This document shows, piece after piece, positions 6,053 through 12,693 of a DNA stretch of 12,693 bases. The position numbers were made by a program, and so were the translations under genes. The stretch spans positions 1 through 12,693 of the forward strand of contig DATLEZ010000061.1 of the NCBI GenBank assembly GCA_035525055.1, written 5' to 3'. Origin of the DNA: DATEEG01 sp035525055 (lineage in GTDB: Bacteria; Actinomycetota; Acidimicrobiia; Spongiisociales; ZC4RG35). Position 1 is the first letter of the stretch. Every line of letters begins with the position of its first letter. The notes beneath the pieces were generated by a model, which was not told the DNA's origin, ran no database searches, and saw nothing but the letters and a program-made list of their open reading frames with translations.

Positions 6053-7444
6053 TCAGTTCCAGAGGTACGAGCTCCAGGTTTGCCCGCTCCAGGTCTGGCC
6101 GCTCCAGGTTTGCCCGCTCCAGGTTTGCCCGGTCCAGGTTTGCCCGCCCCAGCCGCCATCGACTTCGGTCTCGCCGTAGGTGTTCGAGTTGGTCGCCGTC
6201 GGCCAGGTTTGACTGGTCGTAGGCGTGGTAGCCCGGAGGAGCGTCTGCATGTCGATCAAGCCGGCGTTCCCGCAGAGGGCAGAGACGCCCGGGATCCGCC
6301 GGGCCGTGGACATCAATAGAGCTTTGACTTGATCGGGAGTCAACTCGGGCCGCTGCTCGATCAGAAGTGCGGCCGCTCCGGAGACGATGGCGGCTGCTTG
6401 TGATGTGCCGGTGCCGCGGAAGAAGCGCTCACCGACCCGGGCCTCGGGGAAGGAGTAGTCGGCGAACGAACCGGGGTCGCGCAGGCCGATTACAGACACG
6501 CCCGGGGCGAAAACGTCGACCGAGCGGCTTTCAGTTCCGCAACTGGAGAAGGTCGGGACCGTGTCGTCGTTGGTGGAATGGGTACCTTTGGTGTCGACGG
6601 CGCCCACTGCCAGGACGTAGGGGTCGAAAGCCGGGTTGCGGAGAGCGTGGTCGTTGCCATCATTGCCTGCTGCGACAACAACGACGATCCCTGCTTGCCA
6701 GGCCGCTTCGACCGCATAGGCCAACGCGTCGACCTGATACTCGGTGCCGGTATCGATGCCGTAGGCGAGATTGATCACACGTACGTTCATGCCGGCGTCG
6801 TTGGGGTGGTCCACAACCCAGTTGAGTGCCGCGATTACCTGGGAAACCTGGGACGAGCCGATGGCGTCGCCCACTTTGATGTTAAGGATCTGAGCGTCGG
6901 GAGCCACGCCGAGGAAGTGGCGTCCGCTCGGGCCGGAACTGGGGTCGGTCGGGGCACCGTCGTCGCGGCCGGCGATGATCCCGGCCATGTGGGTGCCGTG
7001 CCCGTAGAGGTCGAGATAGCGCAGATCCTCGTTCGGGCCATCGAACGAGAGGTCCGGGCCGTTGACAACCTTGCCGTCGCCGCGAAGTCCGTTGACGGGG
7101 ACCACGCCGGTGTCGATCAAGGCCACGGTGACGCCGTCACCGGTGTAGCCCCGGTTCCAGTAGACGATCGAATTGATGATCTTGAGATTGATGTTGTCCA
7201 TTGACGAGTTGTTCGTCTTGTCGCGGGTTTCCCACCCCGGCGTGCGGCCGTCCGTGGCTACGGGAAGAGGGTCGGAGCGGTCACCTTGTGCGGCCAGCGC
7301 CGAGGTCGACACGGGAAAGAGGAGGGCGAGGACCGAAAACCCGACCACCACGGCTCGCCGGGACCGACCGGTGGCCCTGTGGGCGGCGGTCGGAGTCCGC
7401 TCCGAGGGGTTGGAGCGCGGGAATACTGATGGTTGGGTTGGCAT
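6053..7444 (-). CDS. Secreted S8 subtilisin-like serine protease with C-terminal Trp repeats
   Basis: With the ATG at 7444 the product is 463 residues. The catalytic triad is intact: D111 in VALIDTGV, H149 in YGHGTHMAG and S348 in GTGTSQAAA, with the oxyanion Asn at 261 in AAGND. The N-terminus has a long basic region ending in GRSRRAVVVGF, then a hydrophobic core and an ALA-A cleavage site near residue 51. This fits Sec export, and the SRR pair gives a weak resemblance to a Tat signal. No separate inhibitor-like propeptide is obvious; the catalytic domain starts close after the signal. The last 35 residues are GQTW[ST] pentapeptides ending SSYLWN, a tail type I associate with S8 proteases of related actinobacteria and possibly with wall or glycan attachment. 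A TTG at 7471 is an alternative start; neither start has a good ribosome binding site. It may form a unit with the diguanylate cyclase gene downstream. Confidence 0.93.
   Translation of the reverse strand: MPTQPSVFPRSNPSERTPTAAHRATGRSRRAVVVGFSVLALLFPVSTSALAAQGDRSDPLPVATDGRTPGWETRDKTNNSSMDNINLKIINSIVYWNRGYTGDGVTVALIDTGVVPVNGLRGDGKVVNGPDLSFDGPNEDLRYLDLYGHGTHMAGIIAGRDDGAPTDPSSGPSGRHFLGVAPDAQILNIKVGDAIGSSQVSQVIAALNWVVDHPNDAGMNVRVINLAYGIDTGTEYQVDALAYAVEAAWQAGIVVVVAAGNDGNDHALRNPAFDPYVLAVGAVDTKGTHSTNDDTVPTFSSCGTESRSVDVFAPGVSVIGLRDPGSFADYSFPEARVGERFFRGTGTSQAAAIVSGAAALLIEQRPELTPDQVKALLMSTARRIPGVSALCGNAGLIDMQTLLRATTPTTSQTWPTATNSNTYGETEVDGGWGGQTWTGQTWSGQTWSGQTWSGQTWSSYLWN
6071..6145 (-). repeat. Five tandem 15-bp repeats encoding the GQTWS tail of the protease
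   Basis: Five direct copies of a 15-base unit (plus-strand form GCTCCAGGTTTGCCC) stand head to tail, with only a few substitutions among copies. Each encodes one Gly-Gln-Thr-Trp-Ser/Thr unit. The near identity at DNA level suggests recent expansion or contraction by slippage, so copy number may vary between strains. Confidence 0.9.
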
Positions 7445-7575
7445 AGATTCGTCATCGGCAGAACCGTGCAAAAAACTGAGCCGGAAGGACTATTTTCTTT
7501 TGCGAAGTATGACTAGTGCGGGTCACGACCAGCCCTGCTCGCAGACCCCTTAATGTGCCGGCAAGGCGATTCATC

Positions 7576-7580
7576 GGAGG
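7576..7580 (+). promoter_or_regulatory. Ribosome binding site that sets a TTG start for the SDR
   Basis: GGAGG stands five bases before TTG at 7586. That TTG gives the typical SDR N-terminus MDLDGKVAVVTGG. The upstream ATG at 7553 would add eleven residues and place the GGAGG inside the gene. Confidence 0.65.
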
Positions 7581-7585
7581 TTGTG

Positions 7586-8368
7586 TTGGACCTGGACGGC
7601 AAAGTGGCGGTGGTAACCGGTGGAAGCCGTGGGATCGGGAGGGCGATCGCGCGGCGCCTGGCTGAGGAGGGCGCCGAAGTGGTCATATCGGCCCGGAACG
7701 AGGCGGTCTTGGCGGCGGCGGCCGCAGAGATCTCAAGTGCGACCGGTCGTAAGGTCGAAGGCGTCGCAGCCGATCTCTCCACTTTGTGGGGTTGCGAGAC
7801 CCTCCATAAGGAGGCGATGGCCAGATTCGACCAAATCGACATTCTTATCAATTGTGCGGGTGCTACCAAGAGCGGACCATTTCTTGAGCTCGACGACGAG
7901 ACCTGGCAGGAGGGATTCGATCTCAAGTTCTTCGGAGCAGTCCGGCTCTCCCGACTGTTTTGGCCGCAGCTGGTTGCAAGCCACGGGTCGGTGGTTCACA
8001 TCGTCGGCGGTATGGCCCGGACCCCACACCCGACCTTCGCGATAGGCGGCGCTGTGAACGCGGCATTGGCGAACTTCGGGAAGGCACTGGCCGGAGTCGG
8101 CCTCATTGACGATGTCAACGTCAACATGATCCACCCCGGTCAGGTTCAGACCGAGCGACTGAACGAGATCATGGCTGCCCAGGCGGCCCGTTCGGGCCGG
8201 TCTTCGGAGGAGGTCCTCGAAGAGACCTTTCAGCGACAAGGCATCCGGCGCCTGGGCCAACCGCAGGATGTGGCCGAACTGGCAGTCTTCTTGTGTTCGC
8301 CCCGCGCCCGGCACATTCAGGGAGCAGCCATCGCTGTTGACGGTGGGGGAACCAAAGGCCTGTTCTGA
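7586..8368 (+). CDS. SDR family oxidoreductase with altered catalytic motif
   Basis: The 260-residue protein is a classical-length short-chain dehydrogenase/reductase. Visible landmarks are the cofactor loop TGGSRGIG at 11-18, ARN at 36-38 following the second strand (suggesting NADP preference), AADLS at about 61-65, NCAG at 89-92 in place of NNAG, PGQVQTE after the sixth strand, and the C-terminal VDGGGTKGLF. The usual active-site YxxxK is not present: the aligned segment reads FAIGGAVNAAL, giving Phe at 151 and Gly at 155. No other YxxxK lies nearby. The enzyme therefore either uses another residue set or is not a normal dehydrogenase. The start is TTG at 7586 because of the GGAGG and the family N-terminus. 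It stands alone on the plus strand, divergent from the protease gene, with the histidine kinase 115 bp downstream. Substrate is unknown. Confidence 0.9.
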   Translation: MDLDGKVAVVTGGSRGIGRAIARRLAEEGAEVVISARNEAVLAAAAAEISSATGRKVEGVAADLSTLWGCETLHKEAMARFDQIDILINCAGATKSGPFLELDDETWQEGFDLKFFGAVRLSRLFWPQLVASHGSVVHIVGGMARTPHPTFAIGGAVNAALANFGKALAGVGLIDDVNVNMIHPGQVQTERLNEIMAAQAARSGRSSEEVLEETFQRQGIRRLGQPQDVAELAVFLCSPRARHIQGAAIAVDGGGTKGLF

Positions 8369-8444
8369 CTGGCGGGTAGTCAAAATTGCCGACTTCGTCG
8401 CAAGACGTTGGCTGTTTCGGTGGGCGGCGAAGGTGGAAACTCTC

Positions 8445-8475
8445 AAGGAACTGGTGGCCCCTCCGATGGTTCCTT
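8445..8475. repeat. Inverted repeat between the SDR and histidine kinase genes
   Basis: AAGGAAC at 8445-8451 is the exact reverse complement of GTTCCTT at 8469-8475, around a 17-base loop. It lies 76 bases after the SDR stop and ends eight bases before the kinase ATG. No T tract follows. It could be a weak terminator for the SDR, or an operator or leader element of the kinase. Confidence 0.3.
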
Positions 8476-8483
8476 AGGCGCCA

Positions 8484-10763
8484 ATGCAAGCATCACGACC
8501 ACCCATCAGTAATGGGGGCGGTGAGGCAACTCGACAATCTTCACAGGTTTCGGAGGGGGCAGCCATCCGCACCCCCGATTCCGGTCGTCCAATCCACGAA
8601 ATCGAACAACGACTCTTCACTGTCGTGAAGAGTGCTCCACTGATTCTCTTCGCACTAGACCGCGATGGGATCTTCACCCTTTCCGAGGGGACGGGCCTCG
8701 AATCGCTCGGGCTTCTGCCTGGTCATTCGGTCGGGACCTCAGTCTTCGATCTCTACGAGAGTGAGCCGGCGGTGCTCGATGCCGTGCGCCGGGCCCTCGC
8801 CGGCGACGAGGTGGTTGAAGTCGTCACCCTCGGAGGCATCACATTCGCGGTTCGTTACTCACCCCAGTTCGACGAGTCGGGCAAGGTCTCTCAGGTGGTA
8901 GGCGTCGCCATCGACATCACACCCCAGAAACGGGCGGAAGGGGAACTGGGACGTCGGGTTGCATTCGACAGTCTGATCCATCGAACCTTCAACTCCTTCA
9001 TCGAGATTGCGCCGGATGACACCACTAGCCCCAAGCGACTCGACGCGGCCATTCTTGAAGCGTTGGCCGAGGTCGGAGGGTTCACGGAAGCCGCCCGAAC
9101 CTACATCCTGGAGAAGTCGGACGACGGCGACTCATTGAACACAACGTATGAGTGGTGCGCCGAGGGGACCGCGCCCACCACCACCGAGCGGCTCCGGGAG
9201 ATATCGACGGCAGCTATTCCATGGGTTATGGACCAGATCGAGGAGGGCAAGCCGGTTCACATTCCTGCCATCGACGACCTTGAGCCCGACAAGGCGTCGC
9301 AGCTGAGGCACCTCGGTTGTGTTGGTATCCGGTCGATGGTCAATCTGCCATTGGTAACTCGCGGCCGTGTCGTTGGCGCCGTGGGATTCGAATGGACCCA
9401 TCCTTCGAGTCAGGTGGGGGTCGAGGAAGAGATCTCGCAATTGACGGTCATCCAAAACCTCTTCGCCAACGCATTGCAGCAAAGGCGGGTCGGTGGAGCG
9501 CTGCAGAGAGTGAACCGGTTGCTTCGAGCGGTGTTGGAGTGCAGCGACGCCTTGACCCGAGCCCGGGATGAGAAAGTGCTCTTGTCCGAAGTTTGCCGGA
9601 TCGTTGTGGAGGTCGGGGGTTTTACACAGGCCTGGGTCGGGTTCGGAATGGACGATGAAGCTCAGTCGATCCTGCCCGTCGCTCAGTGGGGTTACGACGA
9701 GGGTTATGTGGAGAACCTCAAGATCACCTGGGCCGACACCGACAAAGGTCAAGGACCCATGGGCAAGGCGATTCGGACGAGGGTTCCAGCCTCAATACCA
9801 AACATCGCGACGGATGTGGGCTTCGAGCCATGGAGAGCGGAGGCAATCAACCGGGGATGCAGGTCATGTCTCGCGGTCCCGCTCGTGTTCGGCGATGAGC
9901 TGCTGGGAGCGTTCCTCGTTTATTCGACCGTGCCGTGGGCGTTCGACACTCTTGAAGTCGAGATTCTGCAAAGGTTCGCTGGCTACCTCTCCTACGGGAT
10001 TGGCGCCCTCCGCAGCCAGGCACGACGGGAATTCGCCGAAGGCAAGCTCTGGGACTCTCTCCGGTCCAAGGAACAGCTGGTCGCAACGATCTCCCACGAA
10101 ATGCGAACGCCTCTCACTGCTGTGGTGGGGTTTGCGGAGCTTCTGCAGTTTCCCGAATCCGGACTGTCGGATGACGAGCGGATTGAGATGATCCGCTCGA
10201 TCGCCGATGAGGGACGTGACCTCACGAACATAGTGGACGACCTGATGACCGCAGCCAAGGCGGAGGCCGGCACTTTGACCGTTGTCCGTGTTCCGGTGGA
10301 TCTTCGAGCCCTTGCCAGTCAGGTCTTGGAGACAATGCGCAAGGGTCAACCGGTTGAGATCACAGGAGATTCGCTGCGTGGCTCAGGCGACCCGAGTCGA
10401 GTTCGTCAGATTCTTCGCAACCTGATCTCGAACGCGGTTCGCTATGGCGGAGAAGACATTCGGATCTGCATCTTCGACTCCCCGACCCCCCGCGCAGAGG
10501 TGCGGGACAACGGCGACGGCATTCCAGCGGAGGAAAGGGAGCGGGTCTTCGACGCCTACCAGCGCGCCCACGACGCACCGGGACTCACCGCGTCGATGGG
10601 CCTGGGCCTGACGATATCGCGAAGCCTGGCGCGACTGATGGGCGGGGATCTGTCCTATCGCTATGAGGGAGGCGAGAGCGTTTTCGAACTGCAACTCCCT
10701 GCCCTTCATCTCAACCGGGTCCTGCCAGATGTGACCGTGACGCCCGATCTCGGCCGTCGATAG
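8484..10763 (+). CDS. Soluble PAS-GAF-GAF sensor histidine kinase
   Basis: The 759-residue protein has a PAS-like sensor at about 38-150 (ending VVGVAIDITPQKRAE), a GAF-like domain at about 160-335, a second GAF-like domain at about 345-512, a HisKA dimerisation domain at about 525-595 and a HATPase domain at about 605-740. The phospho-acceptor is H538 in ATISHEMRTPLT. The ATP-binding boxes are complete: N650 in NLISNAVRYG, DNGDGI at 675-680 and GLGLTI at 706-711. No membrane segment or signal peptide is seen, so the kinase is cytoplasmic and probably senses a diffusible or intracellular cue through PAS and GAF. There is no attached receiver domain and no response regulator in the window. The two GAF domains share motifs such as GGFT and VPL or LPL, which suggests an internal duplication. 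The ATG at 8484 has only a weak AGG ahead of it. It is monocistronic here. Confidence 0.93.
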   Translation: MQASRPPISNGGGEATRQSSQVSEGAAIRTPDSGRPIHEIEQRLFTVVKSAPLILFALDRDGIFTLSEGTGLESLGLLPGHSVGTSVFDLYESEPAVLDAVRRALAGDEVVEVVTLGGITFAVRYSPQFDESGKVSQVVGVAIDITPQKRAEGELGRRVAFDSLIHRTFNSFIEIAPDDTTSPKRLDAAILEALAEVGGFTEAARTYILEKSDDGDSLNTTYEWCAEGTAPTTTERLREISTAAIPWVMDQIEEGKPVHIPAIDDLEPDKASQLRHLGCVGIRSMVNLPLVTRGRVVGAVGFEWTHPSSQVGVEEEISQLTVIQNLFANALQQRRVGGALQRVNRLLRAVLECSDALTRARDEKVLLSEVCRIVVEVGGFTQAWVGFGMDDEAQSILPVAQWGYDEGYVENLKITWADTDKGQGPMGKAIRTRVPASIPNIATDVGFEPWRAEAINRGCRSCLAVPLVFGDELLGAFLVYSTVPWAFDTLEVEILQRFAGYLSYGIGALRSQARREFAEGKLWDSLRSKEQLVATISHEMRTPLTAVVGFAELLQFPESGLSDDERIEMIRSIADEGRDLTNIVDDLMTAAKAEAGTLTVVRVPVDLRALASQVLETMRKGQPVEITGDSLRGSGDPSRVRQILRNLISNAVRYGGEDIRICIFDSPTPRAEVRDNGDGIPAEERERVFDAYQRAHDAPGLTASMGLGLTISRSLARLMGGDLSYRYEGGESVFELQLPALHLNRVLPDVTVTPDLGRR

Positions 10764-10980
10764 CTCATGATCCAACCTGACGAGCGATTCCTGATGGTTA
10801 TCGCGGGCCGTGGGGTGGTAGATAGCCCCGGCCTCGGGTGATTGGCCGTGTGTTTCTCAGCCGAAGCCGACATCGTCACGGTGTCATCGTCACTGTGGTC
10901 GGCATTGATGCACTCCGTCACGTCGGCCACGGCCGTGAGTCTGCGATGGCCGCTCTTCCGGTCCTTTTCGGCCTCATCAG
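10764..10980. other. Gap after the histidine kinase without a convincing gene
   Basis: Both strands have open frames here, but their composition is not gene-like, and none has a ribosome binding site or recognisable domain. The only structures I see are a short CCCG/CGGG hairpin near 10827 and the tandem 14-base repeat at 10871-10898. With the uncertain small ORF that follows, the gap between the kinase and lldD is 386 bases. Confidence 0.5.
10871..10898. repeat. Two tandem copies of a 14-base motif
   Basis: CATCGTCACGGTGT at 10871-10884 is followed directly by CATCGTCACTGTGG at 10885-10898, matching at 12 of 14 positions. Placed in a non-coding stretch, such a direct repeat could bind a regulator, but no promoter is evident beside it and chance is possible. 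Confidence 0.35.
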
Positions 10981-11166
10981 TTGATCGAGGTGCCGGTTTG
11001 GTGGGGTTTGGAAGGTGGTGTGTCACTTGGACTGGCGTCGGGCGCAGCATGGCTCTACCTGGCGATCGCATTCGGAGTCATTCCCCGGGCAGTTCCCTAT
11101 GCCGTTCGCCGACTGGAAACCGATCCAAAGAGGCGCTGGCCGGCCGTGGCTAGCGCTCGAACGTGA
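10981..11166 (+). CDS. Possible small membrane protein
   Basis: I do not recognise a family. The frame encodes about 61 residues with one long hydrophobic helix (VSLGLASGAAWLYLAIAFGV), then a Pro and a basic, charged C-terminal tail rich in Arg and Lys. This is a plausible one-span protein with its tail inside by the positive-inside rule. The frame opens after a stop at 10936. Starts available are TTG at 10981, GTG at 10990 and GTG at 11023; the last has GGAAGG a few bases before it and would give about 47 residues. Its 3' end overlaps the convergent lldD gene by 17 bases. The hydrophobic pattern argues for a gene; the lack of a clear start and of homology I can recall argues against it. Confidence 0.3.
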   Translation: MIEVPVWWGLEGGVSLGLASGAAWLYLAIAFGVIPRAVPYAVRRLETDPKRRWPAVASART

Positions 11167-12385
11167 CGAAGTCCCGGTTCACTTCCTTGATGGTTGTGCA
11201 TCCGATGAGTGCCATCGTCCTCTTCATGTCAAAGGAGAACATATCGAGGACATGGTCGACGCCGGCCTCCCCGGCCGCCCCAAGCCCATACAGGTAGGCG
11301 CGGCCGGCCATGCAGGCGTTGGCTCCCAGAGCAAGCGCTTTGACGATGTCGCTTCCACGCCGAACGCCGCCATCGCAGATGATCTCGATCCGATCGCCGA
11401 CCGCTTCGGCGATCTCCGGCACCAGGTCGAGGGCGGCGGGGGCGGAGTCGAGTTGACGACCGCCGTGGTTGGAGATTGCGATCGCCTCGACTCCGGCGTC
11501 GGCGGCGATCCGGGCGTCATCCACGGTTTGGATTCCCTTGATGACGATCGGCCCGCTCCATTGCCCGCGGAGCCACTCCACGTCCTTCCACGACAACCCG
11601 GGGTCGAACTGACGCGCTACATAGTCGGCCAGGGTGACGGCATTGGCTCCGTCTCCGACGGCACGACCGGTGACGTTGGCGAAGACGATGGGCTCAGACC
11701 TGAGGAACTGCCATGTCCAACCCGGGTGCACGATGCCGTCGAGAGCCGTTGACAGCCCCAGCTTCGGGGGCAGTGTGAATCCGCGTCGCACGTCTCTTTC
11801 CCGCCGTCCGAAAACGGCGGTGTCGACTGTCAAGCAAAGCGCCTCATAACCCGAAGCGGCGGCCCTCTGGACGAGATCGGCGACGAGGGCCCGATCCCGC
11901 CAGACGTAGACCTGAAACCAAAGTCGCGAAGTGTTGACCGCTGCGACCTCTTCGATCGACCTGGTGCCGAGGGTCGATAAGGCGTACGGTACTCCCGCCC
12001 GTTCTGCCGCTCGGGCCACCGCCAGCTCGCCGGCGGGGTCGGCGATGCGGGTGAACCCGGTTGGTGCCAGAACCAGTGGTAACGAGAGGGGCTTTCCCAG
12101 CAGGCTCGCGGAGATGTCGACCTCGCCGACATCGCGTAGCACCCTCGGTCGGAAAGTCACCCGTCGGTAGGCATGGATGTTGGCAGCCAGAGTGAGCTCG
12201 TCTTCGGCCCCACCGTCGATGTAGTCGAAGACGCCGCCGGGGAGCCGGCGCCTAGCGATAGATCTCAGGTCGGCGACCGTCACCGACCGACGGAGCCGGC
12301 GCTGAGCAGGGCGCAGCTGGGGAGGGCCGACCAGAAACATCCGGACCGTGGACCTCAGGCTGTTGCCTTTGCTCGGGGATCTCAT
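11150..12385 (-). CDS. lldD: FMN-dependent L-lactate dehydrogenase (alpha-hydroxy-acid dehydrogenase family)
   Basis: The 411-residue product belongs to the FMN-dependent alpha-hydroxy-acid dehydrogenase family and resembles mycobacterial LldD2 along its length, as far as I can compare from memory. It should oxidise L-lactate to pyruvate and pass electrons to the respiratory chain. Motifs include FDYIDGGAEDEL with Y55, LAPTGFTRI, STLGTRSIEEV, WFQVYVWRD with Y160, VIKGIQTVDDAR with K283, the catalytic SNHGGRQLD with H307 and R310, and the flavin-phosphate region DGGVRRGSDIVKALALGA. The N-terminus before residue 35 is basic and typical for the subgroup; no membrane helix is seen. I chose ATG at 12385 because GGGGAG stands just upstream; the frame is open further to 12493. 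It diverges from a flavodoxin-domain gene and may share regulation with it. A different 2-hydroxy acid substrate cannot be ruled out. Confidence 0.9.
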   Translation of the reverse strand: MRSPSKGNSLRSTVRMFLVGPPQLRPAQRRLRRSVTVADLRSIARRRLPGGVFDYIDGGAEDELTLAANIHAYRRVTFRPRVLRDVGEVDISASLLGKPLSLPLVLAPTGFTRIADPAGELAVARAAERAGVPYALSTLGTRSIEEVAAVNTSRLWFQVYVWRDRALVADLVQRAAASGYEALCLTVDTAVFGRRERDVRRGFTLPPKLGLSTALDGIVHPGWTWQFLRSEPIVFANVTGRAVGDGANAVTLADYVARQFDPGLSWKDVEWLRGQWSGPIVIKGIQTVDDARIAADAGVEAIAISNHGGRQLDSAPAALDLVPEIAEAVGDRIEIICDGGVRRGSDIVKALALGANACMAGRAYLYGLGAAGEAGVDHVLDMFSFDMKRTMALIGCTTIKEVNRDFVTFER

Positions 12386-12402
12386 AGGTTTCTCCCCAAT
12401 CA

Positions 12403-12413
12403 CTTTCGACTGG
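12403..12413 (-). promoter_or_regulatory. Shared 11-base motif upstream of lldD
   Basis: On the minus strand this reads CCAGTCGAAAG and ends 17 bases before the lldD ATG. The same 11 bases occur on the plus strand at 12589-12599, eight bases before the flavodoxin start. The mirrored placement in one divergent gap suggests a common leader or regulator site, though the role is unknown. Confidence 0.3.
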
Positions 12414-12454
12414 TGTCCTTGGGAGCAGCTGACTTCGGTGCTACCCCGTGGGGC

Positions 12455-12475
12455 TCGATGCCAGGGTCGCATCGA
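12455..12475. promoter_or_regulatory. Inverted repeat, possible operator between lldD and the flavodoxin gene
   Basis: TCGATGC at 12455-12461 is the exact reverse complement of GCATCGA at 12469-12475, with a seven-base centre. It lies 70 bases upstream of lldD in the divergent gap, a position suited to a dimeric repressor such as a GntR- or TetR-type protein. No such regulator gene is in the window, so the link is inference. Confidence 0.35.
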
Positions 12476-12588
12476 CGAGAGCTCTTGGCCCAAAGCGAAC
12501 TCTATCCGGCCCGGTCACGCCTCGACCACTTCTGAGGGAGAGGGTCCAATGCCCCTAACGGTCGCGGCCGGGCCGACGAAGACTGAAC

Positions 12589-12599
12589 CCAGTCGAAAG
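12589..12599 (+). promoter_or_regulatory. Shared 11-base motif upstream of the flavodoxin gene
   Basis: CCAGTCGAAAG here is identical to the minus-strand motif at 12403-12413. It overlaps the Shine-Dalgarno-like GAAAGG before the GTG start, so its function could be partly translational. Confidence 0.3.
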
Positions 12600-12607
12600 G
12601 CAGGATC

Positions 12608-12693
12608 GTGCAGGCATTGGTGGTGTTCGAGTCGATGTTCGGCAATACGGCGGCGATCGCTCGAGCCGTGGGTTCGGGTCTCGCAACGAAATT
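12608..12693 (+). CDS. Flavodoxin-domain protein, N-terminus only (cut by window edge)
   Basis: Only the first 28 residues are present, starting at GTG 12608 with GAAAGG and AGGA just upstream. They read MQALVVFESMFGNTAAIARA and onward. This is the first strand and FMN-phosphate loop of a flavodoxin fold: a hydrophobic strand followed by ESMFGNT, matching the (T/S)xxGNT pattern, then an Ala-rich helix. It could be a stand-alone flavodoxin, a menaquinone-dependent protoporphyrinogen oxidase-like protein or the N-terminus of a larger protein; the rest lies outside. It diverges from lldD with a 222-bp gap. Confidence 0.75.
   Translation, partial: MQALVVFESMFGNTAAIARAVGSGLATK

Noticed and set aside
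6071..6145. Regular repeats resembling a CRISPR array
   Set aside because: The units are contiguous 15-mers without spacers and encode in-frame pentapeptides of the protease; no cas gene is present.
5167..6159. Long minus-strand open frame with a GKPGA-type repeated N-terminus
   Set aside because: It lies in another frame of the protease tail and the diguanylate cyclase. The apparent repeats are the 15-bp Trp-repeat array read out of frame, and the rest has no gene-like character.
7445..7585. Promoters in the protease/SDR divergent gap
   Set aside because: AT-rich patches such as TATTTT and CATACT are present, but no -35/-10 pair with acceptable spacing could be assigned to either gene.
8268..8477. 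Short plus-strand frame bridging the SDR end and the following gap
   Set aside because: It begins inside the SDR in another frame and has no supporting start signal or conserved pattern.
10706..11071. 121-codon minus-strand open frame across the kinase end and the gap
   Set aside because: It overlaps the end of the kinase by 58 bases, has no ribosome binding site or recognisable domain, and its composition looks random.
10842..11153. 103-codon plus-strand open frame
   Set aside because: No domain, poor start context, and its second half is in a different frame from the more plausible small membrane protein.

Overview
The window is high-GC bacterial DNA with dense, short-gapped genes and frequent GTG/TTG starts. 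The gene content suggests an actinobacterium: a DUF222/13E12-type protein, an S8 protease ending in Trp-Gly pentapeptides, an LldD close to the mycobacterial LldD2 type, and a MASE-like/GAF/GGDEF protein. An acidimicrobial-type lineage is my best guess; this is inference from gene content, not from a marker gene. The layout looks like ordinary chromosome. I see no tRNA, rRNA, CRISPR array, insertion sequence or phage genes.

Left part (1-3203, all minus strand). A DUF222 gene runs off the left edge and carries a one-base frameshift in a G tract near 175-178. Next comes a tightly coupled pair, an AhpD/carboxymuconolactone-decarboxylase-like peroxidase-related enzyme followed by a GNAT acetyltransferase (stop and start read TGAGATG). 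Upstream of that pair lies a secreted protein with three related beta-rich modules joined by Ser/Thr linkers; a strong hairpin that may be its terminator separates it from the pair.

Middle part (3204-7444). The secreted-protein gene and a metallo-beta-lactamase-fold hydrolase diverge from a 202-bp region. That region holds a remarkable 23-bp-stem imperfect palindrome just upstream of the hydrolase ribosome binding site. Convergent to the hydrolase is a membrane-anchored diguanylate cyclase (GAF-GGDEF with intact active site and I-site). It lies 68 bp behind a secreted subtilisin-like protease whose C-terminus is built of Gly-Gln-Thr-Trp repeats encoded by a 15-bp tandem array.

Right part (7445-12693). 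On the plus strand are an SDR oxidoreductase in which the usual YxxxK catalytic motif reads FxxxG, and a large soluble PAS-GAF-GAF histidine kinase without a response regulator beside it. A 386-bp stretch follows with at most one small membrane-protein ORF. Then comes lldD (FMN-dependent L-lactate dehydrogenase) on the minus strand, divergent from the start of a flavodoxin-domain gene cut by the right edge. The lldD/flavodoxin gap holds a 7-bp inverted repeat and an 11-base motif facing both genes.

I found no convincing new multi-gene defence or biosynthetic system. The best leads are the long palindrome at 3331-3384, the three-module secreted protein, the Trp-repeat protease next to a diguanylate cyclase, and the SDR with an altered active site.
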